A DNA stretch of 64,000 bases from Eustoma russellianum (GCA_036186865.1 AP025062.1:7729208-7793207); one strand, 5' to 3'. Counted from the first letter of the stretch, positions 46,976 through 58,422 are shown. Translations and numbers: made by a program. Notes: a model not told the origin generated them from the letters alone.

Positions 46976-47135
46976 AGGTCTCAAATTGCAAAAGCCAATT
47001 GTGCACTCCATCCCCGAATCCTCTGTCAAGATGATACGCCGGTAAACTCCCGTCCAAGCAATAAGCTCCGGATTTGGAAGCGTTCTGAACAAGCGTCATC
47101 TTCACCAGAAGCCGGTTCGAATAATCGGCGTAAGA
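46976..47135 (-). pseudogene. Captured pectin acetylesterase N-terminal fragment
   Basis: The minus frame reads LVKMTLVQNASKSGAYCLDG, SLPAYHLDRGFGDGVHNWLL and QFE, the conserved N-terminal block of plant pectin acetylesterases (PAE/Notum-type hydrolases of the cell wall). Similarity stops at QFE, just before the family's GGxWC catalytic-region motif. No such segment belongs to copia elements, so it is probably a captured host exon. It has no active-site Ser and cannot be an enzyme. Confidence 0.65.
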
Positions 47136-47334
47136 ATACGTCGGCGCAACAATAACAACAGGAAACAGCCGGAGATAATAGCTAATGGATTTTGATTCAT
47201 TTTCGGTTCGGAAGCAGAGAGGTTTGGGGTGGATTTTGGAGGTAGTTTTTGGCGGGGATTGAATGAGAGGCGTTAAAGCACAGAAAATGAAACGGCGCGG
47301 CAAATTTCAGAGTCGCATGCATAAAAGAAGAATG

Positions 47335-47396
47335 GCGATTGTGCAGGGGGGAATTGAGGGGACATAGTAGGCGCCGTTCAGCGCTGGCTCCGGCAT
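47335..47396 (-). pseudogene. Possible captured N-terminus of an NHL/LEA-2-type gene
   Basis: ATG at 47396 reads MPEPALNGAYYVPSIPP, like the start of NDR1/HIN1-like (LEA-2) proteins of plants, then departs from that family and soon stops. It is only about 17 residues of similarity, so this is a tentative call. It has the same orientation as the pectin acetylesterase piece 200 bp away. Confidence 0.3.
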
Positions 47397-47467
47397 GGCG
47401 GAGAAAGGGAGAATTTTCGAATCCTGGTTGGGATTCTCCAAGGACAAAGCAATTCGTACTGATAACG

Positions 47468-47740
47468 TGTTATAAACTCAAGCAAGTATAATAAAGAGAA
47501 AAGAAAAACAAGAGAAGTTTGTATCTCAATGGTGTGTCTTTCATATATGATATCTGGTCCTATTTATAGGACTCAATGGAGTGAAGATAAACTTGGACAA
47601 ACCCTTTTGAATATCTACATCTAATCTGATATACAAAAGAGATTCGTAATACTTTGGATATCCACATCTACTATAACGTCTATCTCTACAATGTATATCA
47701 ACATCATGTTTATCTTTGATATTCCAGTATATCCATAACA
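47468..47740 (-). repeat. 5' LTR of the 6.7-kb copia element
   Basis: 273 bp, TATA-type core at 47558-47571 (minus TCCTATAAATAGGA). It drives the genomic RNA of the element in an active relative. Followed on the plus side by the ATAGA duplicate. Confidence 0.93.
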
Positions 47741-47924
47741 ATAGACACACACAAAACCGTGTGTATGTATATTGTATATGTGTATATGGATGGAAAATTT
47801 GATATTTTATGTGTATGGCGAAATCATGCATAAATATTATATATGAATATGAGCTGGCCGAAAACCTGTTTGGGTGTAAGTACTTGTATAATTTTTATAT
47901 AGTATATAAATATATGTATGTATG

Positions 47925-47951
47925 ACACATATATATATATATGTATGTATG

Positions 47952-47989
<38 letters not shown>

Positions 47990-47992
47990 TAT
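47925..47992. repeat. (AC)n/(AT)n microsatellite
   Basis: ATATAT, GTATGTATG, about twelve AC units and ATATATAT. Confidence 0.9.
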
Positions 47993-49610
47993 CATCATCC
48001 GTACCCAGTATATCCCAACGACAGCAAAAACTATCGCTTGGGTCTGATGAGGGTAAGTGGTAGACAAACAATACCTCTGTCCCAAGTGATAGAGAGTCTG
48101 CTTCCAGTGAGACCCCCTGACTCTATATATACCTACATAACTAACATAATAATAGAGACGATGTGCTAGTATGCTAGTGAGGGGATTCAGGAAATACAAA
48201 GAAGAGGCTTTCGATATTAAAATACACATAACGTGTATATGTACATGTAGTGCAAAACAACGATAAAACATAAACAAACAAGTGCAAAATCAACCTAAAG
48301 CGTATATAGTGTCTACGCCTATCTATGTCCCTGAATATGACTTATACCTCGTTAACCTTAATCTTATGTCTCCATGAACTCCTATCCTTGACCATGTCCT
48401 CAGAGAGGTGAAAATCTAGTAGGTCGTGTCTAATCTGCTCATCCCAAGTCAGTTTGGGTCTGCCTTTACTCCTGTTACCCTCTACAATGAGGCTTTCAAT
48501 TGCTCTGACCGACGCCGTTGTCTGTCTCCGCTTGACATGCCCAAACTATCTCATTCTTCCCTTTCTTATCTTATCTGCTATACTAGCCACGCCTAACCTT
48601 TCTCAAAACACCTTGTTCCTGATCCGGTCTAGCGCCTCAACATCTTCATCTCTGCCACTTCCATCTTCTGCAATTGTGACGTCTTGATGGCCCAGCAGTC
48701 TGTCCTATATAGCATTGCCGGTCGCACTGCCACCCTATAAAATTTTCCTTTTAATTTAGTTGGGAAATTCTTATCACACAGCACCCCTGAGGCCGCCCTC
48801 CATCTACACCAGTCTACTTGAACTCGATGTGCTACATCATTATCTATGTCTCCATTCTGCTGCACAAATGATTCTAGGTACTTAAACTTACTTACCTGTG
48901 GTACTACTTGACCATCGATGGTGAGCTGGCTATTCTCGCTGTCGGATACGCCGCTGAAGTCGCAGTGCAGATACTAGGTCTTAGAACGACTAATCCTTAA
49001 GCATTTTCTCTCTGAAACACATCTCCACTGCTCTAGTTTGATACTCAGGGTATGTCTACTCTCTGCGACTAATACGATTTCGTCAGCAAAAAGCATACAC
49101 CACGGAACTGCCTCTTGTATCGGCTTTGACAACTCATCAAAGACAATTGCAAAAGAAACAGGCTCAATGCAGACCCTTGATGTAGGCCTACCTCCGCCAG
49201 AAAAAAGTCTGTATTCCCCACAAGCGTACGAACGGTTGTTTTCGTCCTAGCATACATATCTCTAATTATGTCTACATACTTCAGAGGATCCCTCTTGCAT
49301 CTAGACTATCCCAGATCAGGCTACGTGGCATACTATCATACGTTTTTCAAGATCGATGAAAACCATTTGTAAATCGCTCTTCTTCTCCCTATACTTCTCC
49401 ATTAATCTTCTGAGAATGTGTATTGCTTCCGCAGTTGACCTTCCTGGCATAAAACCAAATTGGTTCACCGTAACTTGAGTTTCTCTCCTAATTCTAGTGT
49501 CGATTACTCTCTCTCATAACTTCATGGTATGGCTTAGCAACTTAATCCCTCTATAGTTCCCATAACATTGTGCGTCTCCTTTGTTCTTATATATGGGGAC
49601 AACGACACTA
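47993..49610 (-). mobile_element. RTE-type LINE with reverse transcriptase remnant
   Basis: On the minus strand RT words read NYRGIKLLSHTMKL, VNQFGFMPGRSTAEAI and VGLHQGSALS, then a C-terminal block LKGKFYRVAVRPAMLYRTDC, WAIKTSQLQKMEVAEMKMLR, typical of plant RTE elements. The tail follows to ATCCCAACG/GGGATATACTGGGTACGG and GATGATAATA. Frames are broken by stops and shifts. It is 5'-truncated at about 49610, next to a microsatellite. Confidence 0.82.
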
Positions 49611-49611
49611 T

Positions 49612-49645
<34 letters not shown>

Positions 49646-49700
49646 GTATATGTATATGTGCATATATATATATATATGTATATATATACACATATATATG
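49606..49700. repeat. AC/AT/GT microsatellite cluster
   Basis: Eleven AC units then mixed AT and GTAT units. A similar short array lies at 49806-49860. Confidence 0.88.
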
Positions 49701-49857
49701 TATGTATTTTTATTTTTATGTGTATTTTTTAAAAATTGGGGAGGAGAATCTTACTCGAGATCCGAGAATGAGATAAATCCTACTCAACCGCTAGATCTAA
49801 AGGTTTATATATATATATATATGTATGTATGCATGTGTGTGTATATATATGTATATG

Positions 49858-50735
49858 TATCAATCAATCATATCTAGCATATATCAATGACAGCAAAAGC
49901 TATCGCTAGGGTCTGGGGAGGGTGACATGAAGACAAATAATACCATCATCCCAAGGGGTATAAAGTTTGCTTCCAGTGAGACCTCCAGCTCTATATATAT
50001 CTGCATAAATAACACAATAATAGGGCTATGATGTTCTGTATGTTAGTGAGGGAATTTAGTAAATACAAATAGAAAGCTTCCGATATTAATATAGTCATAA
50101 ACATATATATGCACAAATAATGAAAGACAGACAAAACAAAAAAGTGCAAAGTCAACCTAAAGTATATAGAGTATCTAATCTCTAAATATAATCTAAGATG
50201 TTCCTGTATCATGCCCAACCCTCGTTAACTTTAATCATTTGCCTCCATAAACTCTTATCCTAGACCATGTTCTCAGAGAGGTGCAAATCTAGTAGGTCAT
50301 GTCTAATCCATTCATCTCAAGTCATTTTGGGCCTGCCTTTACTCCTCTTTCCCTCTACAAAGAGATTTTCAACTGCTAGTGTTTGTCTCTATTTGACATG
50401 TACAAACCATCTTAGTTTCCGTCACGTATCTTATCTATTATACTAGCCACCCCCAACATTTTCCTAAATACTTCATTTCTGATCTGGTCGAGCTTTGTAT
50501 GCCCACACGTCCAACTCAACATCATCATCTCTGCCACTTCTTTCTCCTGCGACTGTGGCCTCTTGAGGGTATAACATTGCAGGCGGTATTCCCACCCTAT
50601 AAAAGTTTTTCTTTAATTCAGTTGGAAAATTCTTGTCACACAGCACTATTGATCCGCCCTCCACCAATACTAGTCTGTCTGAACTCGATGTGATACATCA
50701 ATATCTATGTCCCCATTCTATTATACAAATGATCC
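49858..50735 (-). mobile_element. RTE-type LINE, 3' part
   Basis: Same family as 47993-49610: the minus strand holds VLCDKNFPTELKKNFYRVGI, PPAMLY (about 50570-50640) and the tail CCAGACCCTAGCGATAGC, then ATATGCTAGATATGATTG. The 5' end stops near 50735. Confidence 0.75.
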
Positions 50736-50980
50736 TTTACACTTGAAATTTTGTGTGCTATATGTATAAGGTTGAAGAGATTTATTGCTATGTGATTAAG
50801 ACATATTTCGGCCAAACTGAATTTTGCATGGATGATGACATAATTTTTTTTATAGGTATATTATTTATATGCTATGGATTATGTATGATTATATGTGAGA
50901 TGAATTTTGGAATTGGTGTGGATTTTGAATGAATTTGATGGTGGAATAAATTGAGATTTTGCATTATTTGAGGATGAAAT

Positions 50981-51095
50981 CATCATCATCATCATCATCC
51001 GCACCCAGTATATCCCAACGACAGCAAAAGCTATCGTTAGGGTCTGGGGAGGGTAAGTGGTAGGCAGACAATACCTCTATCCCAAAGGATAGAGA
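50981..51095 (-). mobile_element. 115-bp RTE tail insertion with 15-bp TSD
   Basis: ATTTGAGGATGAAAT at 50966-50980 and 51096-51110 brackets a 115-bp insert that is only the family 3' end plus (GAT)n tail. It is an extremely truncated LINE copy or a SINE sharing the tail. Confidence 0.85.
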
Positions 51096-51219
51096 ATTTG
51101 AGGATGAAATAAGGTTGGAAATAACATAAGATGAATTCTGGTGGATGGCGAAGGCGATGGCAAAGTGGCAACGTGAGGCGCATGCGCGGTGTGTTAGGTG
51201 TGAGTTGTGCATGGTATTT

Positions 51220-52406
51220 TGATACGTGCAAGAATGGACCTTTCTTTAACTCTAAAGCTCCTTCTCCAAATATGGTTTAGGCACAATGAAGATAGCTTCA
51301 CCTTGCTTCCAAATAAGTTGAAGAAAACCTTTTGAACATAAGTCCTCCAATGAGTTTCACATAACCCAAGCAAGATACCTCCCTCTTGGATGTTTCCCTC
51401 CCCGGAATTGGACAATTCTCACAAGGATGTTCAAGCCTTGAAAGATTCTAGCCTTGATTTTGAATATGAACCAAGAAAACACACAAGAATTGCTCTTGAA
51501 GAAGAAGAAATTTTCATTAAAGGTGTGTTTTTACAAGGCTTCTCTTATGTGCCTTTTATAGGCAAAGACAACAAACTATCTTACAAATTGAAATGATGAT
51601 TGAAAAGACTACACACTTCTAAAAACTATTCATGTAGGCTCCATAAAAACTAGTCTTGCAAGTCTTGAATGATGATTTTCAAACTAGGCCCCTCAAGTAC
51701 TATTCATGGAAGACTTTAAGGATTTGTCTTCAACTTGAAAATCTTATCTGATTTGTGACAGAATTTTGGACACCTTCCAGATCGAAATAGGCCTTGACTT
51801 CTTCTAGAGAATTGTAGCCAATTGAGTGTAGAAAATAAGCATATCAAGTTCTTTGCATTTGGCCCAACCATTGAGGAGATATATCCAAAATACGGAAGGT
51901 ATGTCACAGAACTCGGTAGAAACAGTACTTCAACTTGCATGCTGATTTTTGCTATTAAGACGACCGAATTTGGAGAGGTGCAAAACATAAAAGTTGTAGA
52001 TCTTTGTCTTAGCTTTCCAAAACATCTTGAAACTTGTAAATTGGCCTTGTGGTTGCAGAGATACGTTAATTCTACCAAAACTGGTCCTGCAGAAACTCAC
52101 AATCCGAGATAGGCCTAAACTAATACAACATAAACATTTACAAAACAAAATAAAGAACACATTCTAACTTAATGATATTTTACAATGGTTCTAAAAACTC
52201 TTACAAATCATGTTATAGGTTCAATAAGGTGAACCCAATGTATACATTCCTTTGGTTCATCTTGCACATGTTTAAAAAGAAAGGCCCCTACTTCATGCAT
52301 TAGTTTCTTAGTTTTACTTCTTGTTAAGGGTCCTTGATCTTGCATTGTTGTAACATTATGTGCATTCTCATTATCTTGACATGGATGAGGGTTATGGACC
52401 TCATCA
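51220..52406 (-). repeat. 3' LTR of the CRM-type element
   Basis: 1187 bp. Its first 199 bp on the minus strand (52406-52208) code the pol C-terminus including the stop. Preceded by the purine tract GAAGAAGGGGGGAA (52407-52420 on plus coordinates). Confidence 0.93.
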
Positions 52407-55400
52407 TTCCCCCCTTCTTCAAAATGATTCGACCTCGAATCTAAATCGTCACCAAAAGGGGTAAGATCAGCAACGTTAAACGTATGAGAAATTGAACCAT
52501 ACTTACTCTCAGGAAGGTCAAGAATGTAAGCATTATCTCCGACCTTTTGAAGTACCTTGAAAGGGCCATCTCCTCTTGGCATGAGCTTAGATTTCCTTTC
52601 TCTAGGAAACCTTTCTTTCCTTAAATGTAGCCAAACAAGATCACCTGGTTCAAACAGAACTTCCTTGCGTCCTTTGTTAGCTTGTTTTGCATACTGTTTG
52701 TTTTTCTTTTCAAGTTGTAGCTTAACCTTAGCATGCAATTTCTTAATCAGTTCAGCCTTATTCTTACCATCAATACTTGCACGTTCATGAACAGGAATAG
52801 GCACAAGATCAAGTGGAGACAAAGGATTGAAACCATATACAACTTCAAACGGTGAATGTGTGGTGCCACTGTGAATGCTTCTATTATAAGCAAATTCAAT
52901 ATATGGCAAGCAATCTCTCCAATTCTTAAGGTTCTCCTGAATGATAGCACGCAATAATTGAGACAAAGTTCGATTCACAACTTCAGTTTGACCATCTGTT
53001 TGGGGGTGAGCAGTAGTAGAAAACAAGAGTTTTGTTCCAAGTTTACCCCACAACACACGCCAAAAGTGACTTAAGAACTTAGTATCTCTATCACTAACAA
53101 TCGTTCTAGGCATGCCATGTAGACGAACAACTTCCCGAAAGAACAAGTTTGCAACGTGAGATGCATCATCAACCTTTTTACAAGCTATGAAGTGTGCCAT
53201 TTTAGAAAATCTGTCAACGACAACAAACACACTATCACTTCCATCTTTTGATCTGGGCAATCCCAAAACAAAGTCCATAGATATATCAATCCAAGGTGAC
53301 ATAGGGACAGGTAATGGGGTATACAAACCATGTTGATGTGATGTAGATTTAGCTTTCTTGCAAGTTATACAACTTCCACAAATCTTCTCTACATCAACTC
53401 TCATATGAGGCCAAAAGAAACGTTCCTTTAACATCTCTAATGTCTTAAAGATGCCAAAATGGCCCATTAAACCTCCACCATGTGCTTCTTTGACAAGTAT
53501 CTCTCTGACAGAACACTTAGGTATGCACAATTTTTTTTCTTTAAACAAATATCCATCATGTAAATAATACTTACCAAATGGAGAATCGGCACATGCATCA
53601 AATATTGACTGAAAGTCAGGATCAGATGTATACAATTCCTTGATGCACTCAAATCCAAGCAAATGAGATGACAATGTAGTAATCAAAGAATATCTCCTAG
53701 ATAATGCATCAGCTACAATGTTATCTTTTCCTTGCTTATATTTTATCACATAAGGAAATTGTTCAATGAATTCAACCCATTTTGCATGCCTCTTATTTAA
53801 CTTTCCTTGGCTTTTAAGGAACTTAAGACTTTCGTGATCAGTGTGAACCACAAACTCCTTATGTTGCAAATAATGTTGCCAAGTCTGCAATGATCTAACA
53901 AGTGCATACAACTCTTTGTCATAGGTTGAATAATTCAATTGCGCTCCCTTAAGCTTTTCACTAAAATAAGCAATCGGTTGTTTAGACTGAGATAGTACAG
54001 CTCCTATACCAACACCACTAGCATCACATTCAATTTCAAATGTTTCATCAAAGCTAGGTAGTCTTAGAATAGGTGCAGAAGTTAACCTTGCTTTAAGTTC
54101 ATCAAAAGCTTTCTGTTGTGACTCTCCCCACTGAAATCCTACGTCTTTTTTAACAATCTCATTCAAAGGTGCAGCAATAGTGGAAAAGTCCTTAACAAAT
54201 CTTCTATAGAAACTAGCCAATCCATGAAAGCTTCTCACCTCTCCAACAGTTGTGGGAATTGGCCATTCTAAAATTGAGTTCACTTTATCTTGATCCATTT
54301 CAATTCCATTTGCACTAACCACAAATCCTAGAAACACAACTTTTTCCATACAAAAAGAACATTTCTTGAAATTTGCATATAACTGTTCTTTCTTTAATGC
54401 TTCAAAAACGCTTCTTAGGTGGCCTATGTGTTCATGCAAAGTCTTAGAGTAAATCAAGATATCGTCAAAGTACACAACAACAAATTTTCCAATGAATGCA
54501 CGTAAGACTTCATTCATTAATCTCATGAAAGTACTCGGTGCATTAGTTAAACCAAATGGCATGACTAACCACTCATACAATCCAAACTTAGTCTTAAATG
54601 CAGTTTTCCATTCATCACCTTCTTTAATGCGTACTTGAAAATAACCACTTTTAAGATCAATCTTGGTAAAATACTTAGCACCGTGCAATTCGTCTAGCAT
54701 ATCATCAAGTCTAGGAATAGGGTACCTGTATTTTACAGTTATCTTGTTGATGGCTCTACAATCAGTACACATCCTCCAGGTACCATCTTTCTTTGGTACA
54801 ACGATCACAGGAACAGCACAAGGACTCATGCTTTCCCTCACCTTTCCTTTTGCCAAGAGTTCTTCTACTTGGCGTTGAATTTCCTTCGTTTCAGCAGGGT
54901 TTGCTCTGTAGGCTGGCCTATTAGGCAGGATAGCACCAGGTATGAAGTCTATTTGGTGCTCAATTCCTCTTAAAGGCGGCAAACCAGAAGGTTCTTCTTC
55001 AGGAAACAACCCTGAAAACTCATCAAGCAAAGATACAACTCCACTGGGCAAAGTGGAGGGTAAGTCACTCATAGAAAACAGAGACTCCTTAAACATCAAA
55101 ACGTAGACAGTTTTCTTTGAGTTTAGGGCATGTGACACTTGACTTGGTTTAGCAAAGAAAGCAAATTTCTTTTGAGATTTGTCTTCATCAATGTTTACTA
55201 TCTCTTTGCCTTTAGACTCATTTTTCTTTCTGTCACTCTTAATACACTCCAGAAATTTCTTTTCTGCCTCTTTCTCCTTAGGGTCACTCCTATTCTTACA
55301 CATTCTCTTTTGATCTTCAAATACCTTGTGTGGGGGTAATGCATGTAGCTTAAACAACTTATTGTTAAACCTAAACGAATACCTATTCAAGTATCCATCA

Positions 55401-56015
55401 TAAGTAACTTTCTTATCAAACTGCCATGGTCTACCTAACAGGATATGACTTGCATGCATAGGAGCTACATCACATAAGATATCATCTTTATACCCACCAA
55501 TAGACAATGAGATCAAAACTTGTTTGCTAACACTCACTTCTCCACAATCATTCAACCAAGATAGTTTATAAGGGTGTGGATGGTTAAGTAATGGCAAATC
55601 AAGTTTTCTAACGAGTTCAACACTTGCCACATTAGTACATGATCCAGAGTCAATAATCAAAGTACAAACTTTCCCTTTAACCATGCAATGGATATGAAAA
55701 ATGTTGTCTCTATGTTGATCTTGTTCATCAATCTTAACATGTGCATTAAGAGCTCTTCTAACAACCAAGAATTCTTTTGATGCAAGTTCTTCATCCTCAC
55801 TCACACTTTCTTCATTTTCATCATGATTTTCCTCAACATTAACATGTTCCACTTCCTCATCATCAGAATAATATTCATTAGATTCTTCAATGAACATGAT
55901 ACGTTTAGGGTTGGGACATTGATTTGCAAAATGACCTTTACCTAAACATTTATAGCATTGAATGTCTCTAAATCTAGTAGTGGAATTAGAAATGTTACCT
56001 TCAACCTTGTTTTTT
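52208..56015 (-). CDS. CRM-type pol polyprotein (zinc knuckle, protease, RT, RNase H, integrase)
   Basis: The frame is open for about 1270 residues. In order: knuckle CYKCLGKGHFANQC, an acidic stretch, protease core IIDSGSCTNVAS, RT with RAINKITVKYRYPIPRLDD and catalytic YFDDILIYSK, RNase H (IECDASGVGIGAVL, DKELYALVRSL, HTDHESLKFL), integrase zinc region (HGGGLMGHFGIFKT, CGSCITCKKAKS) and core with SMDFVLGLP, IVSDRDTKFLSHFW and TDGQTEVVNRTL, so all DDE residues are present. The end carries the GPFKVL, FNVADLTPF and GPLTRSKTKKL region in place of a classical chromodomain. It would copy and integrate the element. It lacks its own ATG near the start and is normally made as a fusion with gag. Confidence 0.92.
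52407..52420 (-). other. Polypurine tract embedded in pol coding sequence
   Basis: Minus strand GAAGAAGGGGGGAA directly before the LTR start TGATGAGG; it encodes Glu-Glu-Gly-Gly-Asn in the pol frame. Plus-strand priming site and protein code overlap here. Confidence 0.85.
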
Positions 56016-57131
56016 CCCTTTATCCAAGTTTTGTTGAGGTGGTTGAGGTGGTCTTTGATTTGGTTGAGTCTTGCCTTGGAATCCACGGCCTTGAGGTGCA
56101 GTTGGCCTGAAACTTGTGCCTTGATTTGTCCTAGGCGGCATTCTTGGATAGGATGAAGTATTAGCTCGAAAAGATAAACTAGATGCAAAGGGTTTTATCT
56201 TGAGTTGTCTCTCAATCTTTTCAGCTTTATGAACCATGGAAGTCATATCAATATATGTGGTAAGTTCAACTCTGTTTGCAATTTCCTTGTTCAATCCAGC
56301 TAGAAATCTAGCCATAGTAGCTTCCTCTGGTTCTTCAATGTTAGCTCTTATCAATAAGATCTCTAACTCTTTAAAATACTCATCTACACTACGGCTTCCT
56401 TGAGTGAGTTTTTGCAAGTTTTGGTAGATGGTTCTTTCATAGTCTGAAGGAATGAATTTTTTTCTCATCTCAATTTTCATTTCTTCCCAAGTAGAGATTG
56501 GTGCTTGTCTTGTTCTTCTCCTTATGTTGTGTAGTTGATCCCACCAAATTAAGGCATAATCTGCAAACTCTATAGCTGCATAGCGCACTTTAGTCAAATC
56601 AGTATAATTTGTACAAGAGTATATGAGATCTACCTTTTTCTCCCATTCAAAATATGCCTCAGCATCACTCTTTCCATGGAATGTGGGGATGTTCACTTTT
56701 GTTTTGATGAATTCATCTTCTTGTGGGTTATCCTTTTGATTCCCACGGTTTTGAAATTGGTTGTACTCTTCCTCAATGTTATAGTCATCAAACATTTGGT
56801 GTGGTCCTTCATCTCTTTCATCAAAGGCCCTCATAGGTATCAAATCCCTATTAAGCCCTCTTCCTCTGCCTCTGCCTCTGCCTCTTCCTCTTTCCGGAGC
56901 AAAAGAACCACGACTTTCAAGCCTATGTTCCGGTACATGTGATGTTTGTCCTTCAAGTAAAGGATTTTCTGGATGAGATTGTGACTGTTTTTCCAGTCCC
57001 TCTACACGACTACTCATCAATTTCATTTCCCACAACATCTTTTGCATTAGTTGTGCTAAATCGTCCACGTTTGTGGGCAATCTTTCTCCTTCTTTGTTAA
57101 GTCCCATGGTACTCTCAGGTGTCTTATCCAT
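56001..57131 (-). CDS. CRM-type gag
   Basis: ATG at 57131 (MDKTPESTMGLNKEGERL). It has a coiled N-terminal segment (LAQLMQKMLWEMKLMSSRVE), an Arg/Gly repeat (RGRGRGRGRG), then the Retrotrans_gag domain: AYFEWEKKVDLIYSCTNYTD, YALIWWDQLHNIRRR, TWEEMKIEMRKKFIPSDYER, and GSRSVDEYFKELEILLIRAN. A Gln/Pro-rich linker leads to the stop at 56001. The zinc knuckle that belongs to gag lies beyond, in the pol frame, because an A-run at 56010-56015 is one base out of phase. The product would form the particle. Confidence 0.9.
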   Translation of the reverse strand: MDKTPESTMGLNKEGERLPTNVDDLAQLMQKMLWEMKLMSSRVEGLEKQSQSHPENPLLEGQTSHVPEHRLESRGSFAPERGRGRGRGRGRGLNRDLIPMRAFDERDEGPHQMFDDYNIEEEYNQFQNRGNQKDNPQEDEFIKTKVNIPTFHGKSDAEAYFEWEKKVDLIYSCTNYTDLTKVRYAAIEFADYALIWWDQLHNIRRRTRQAPISTWEEMKIEMRKKFIPSDYERTIYQNLQKLTQGSRSVDEYFKELEILLIRANIEEPEEATMARFLAGLNKEIANRVELTTYIDMTSMVHKAEKIERQLKIKPFASSLSFRANTSSYPRMPPRTNQGTSFRPTAPQGRGFQGKTQPNQRPPQPPQQNLDKGKKQG

Positions 57132-58184
57132 GGTAAAATTATCTGAAATTGAACAAGAAAACAAAGAAAAAAAAACGGAAAACTAACACAAAGACAAAAG
57201 AAACTTGATTATGTTAGTGGAAAAAAAAAAACAAGTGTTTGTCCCTCACTTTCTCTCTTTTTGTAGTTCACACAATCTTGTGTCTTCTTGAAGAATCTGA
57301 GGCTAGAACAATTCAAAACAAACTTTCCAAGTGAGTATCAATTCCGATAACTTCAATCATGTAAAGTAAACCTTCTTCACAAGTCTCTTACCAATTCACT
57401 CACAATTCCAATGTTATAAACAACAAACTTGGACTATACTAAGATTCAAAGAGAATTGAAACCAAATTTGATGTAATAAGCTGAGCCAAAGAAATGCTAA
57501 GGGGTTGCCCTGGGCAATCCTTAACTTAATCTTAGGCTTTATGCAAGCTAGATGCAAGTATGAATGAACTAGAAGCACTCAAGTGTTCAAAAGTGAAAAC
57601 AAATGGGTACTTTGGGTTTATGAAGGAAACAAGACCAGCTTTTTTTTTTTGCTCTTTGCACTTTTAATTGTTTTGTGCAAACTTTTCTTTGAAATAAGCT
57701 TCTCTTTCTTTCTTTTTCTTTTTCCTTGTTCAAAGCTAAACAAGGTGTATATATCTTGGTAAAATTGATCGATAAGGCTTTGTGTATTTGGATGGATATC
57801 TTGATATTTTTGTGTGTAGTAGGCTGTCAAGTTGTTCAAGATGAACAAATTGATTTTCTTTCTTGTCGAGGTTGCCAAATTAGATATTGAACACAAGAAA
57901 ATGCAACTAAAATCACCACACAATACAACTAAACAAACACAAAGTCTAAAACAAGTTAAGAGCTTCGATAACAACAAGAATATAGGATAGACTAAGGTAG
58001 ATATATAAGCAATGGACTGAATATAAGTAATGCAGAAAAGCTTCTAAACAAAGAACTTAAAGTCCAAGAAAGTGTCTAAACATAAAGAAATTGAAATCCA
58101 ACCAAATGAAATAAACAAACCATAAATCATCATAAAGAAATAATCTTTAAGTGTTTTATGATATGTTTGTCCTTAGTCCTCTCC

Positions 58185-58367
58185 AATTTCATATAGGTCC
58201 AGTGTCACGGTAAGTTCTCAGAGTCCAATCCAACCTTATATCATCAATGTCATGTAGGTCCAGCGTTACGGTAATTGTCCAGAGTCCAATCCAACCTTAT
58301 ATCACCAATTTCATGTAGGTCCAGGGTTACGGTAATTGTCCAGAGTCCAATCCAACCTTATATCACC
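58185..58367. repeat. Three 61-bp tandem units in the CRM leader
   Basis: 58185-58245, 58246-58306 and 58307-58367 share TCATGTAGGTCCAG, TTACGGTAATTGTCCAGAG and CCAACCTTATATCA with few changes. Confidence 0.92.
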
Positions 58368-58422
58368 AAATGATACGGTAAGCTTGTATATTGGTTTTTT
58401 TTTTTGAGTTTACCTTTTTTTT

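Larger units (their letters stand above)
40993..47740 (-). mobile_element. Ty1/copia retrotransposon with captured host sequence
   Basis: LTRs of 273 bp at 40993-41265 and 47468-47740 start TGTTAT and end ATAACA, flanked by ATAGA on both sides. A purine tract (minus strand AAGGGGGAGTG) abuts the LTR at 41266. At the other end the minus strand reads CGTTATCAGTACGAA right after the LTR, a possible primer site of the internal tRNA type. The pol region is present but heavily decayed. The body also holds a hairpin-repeat array and non-retroviral coding scraps next to the 5' LTR. Confidence 0.9.

Noticed and set aside
46826..47155. Plus-strand 109-codon frame
   Set aside because: It overlaps in antisense the pectin acetylesterase-like fragment, which has family motifs on the minus strand.
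51390..52112. Small open frames repeated identically at 58962-59684
   Set aside because: They are LTR sequence duplicated by the element's structure, not genes.
56008..56020. Classical -1 frameshift heptamer A AAA AAC between gag and pol
   Set aside because: The heptamer is there, but it is not in the gag phase needed and the shift required is +1, so simple -1 slippage does not connect the frames.
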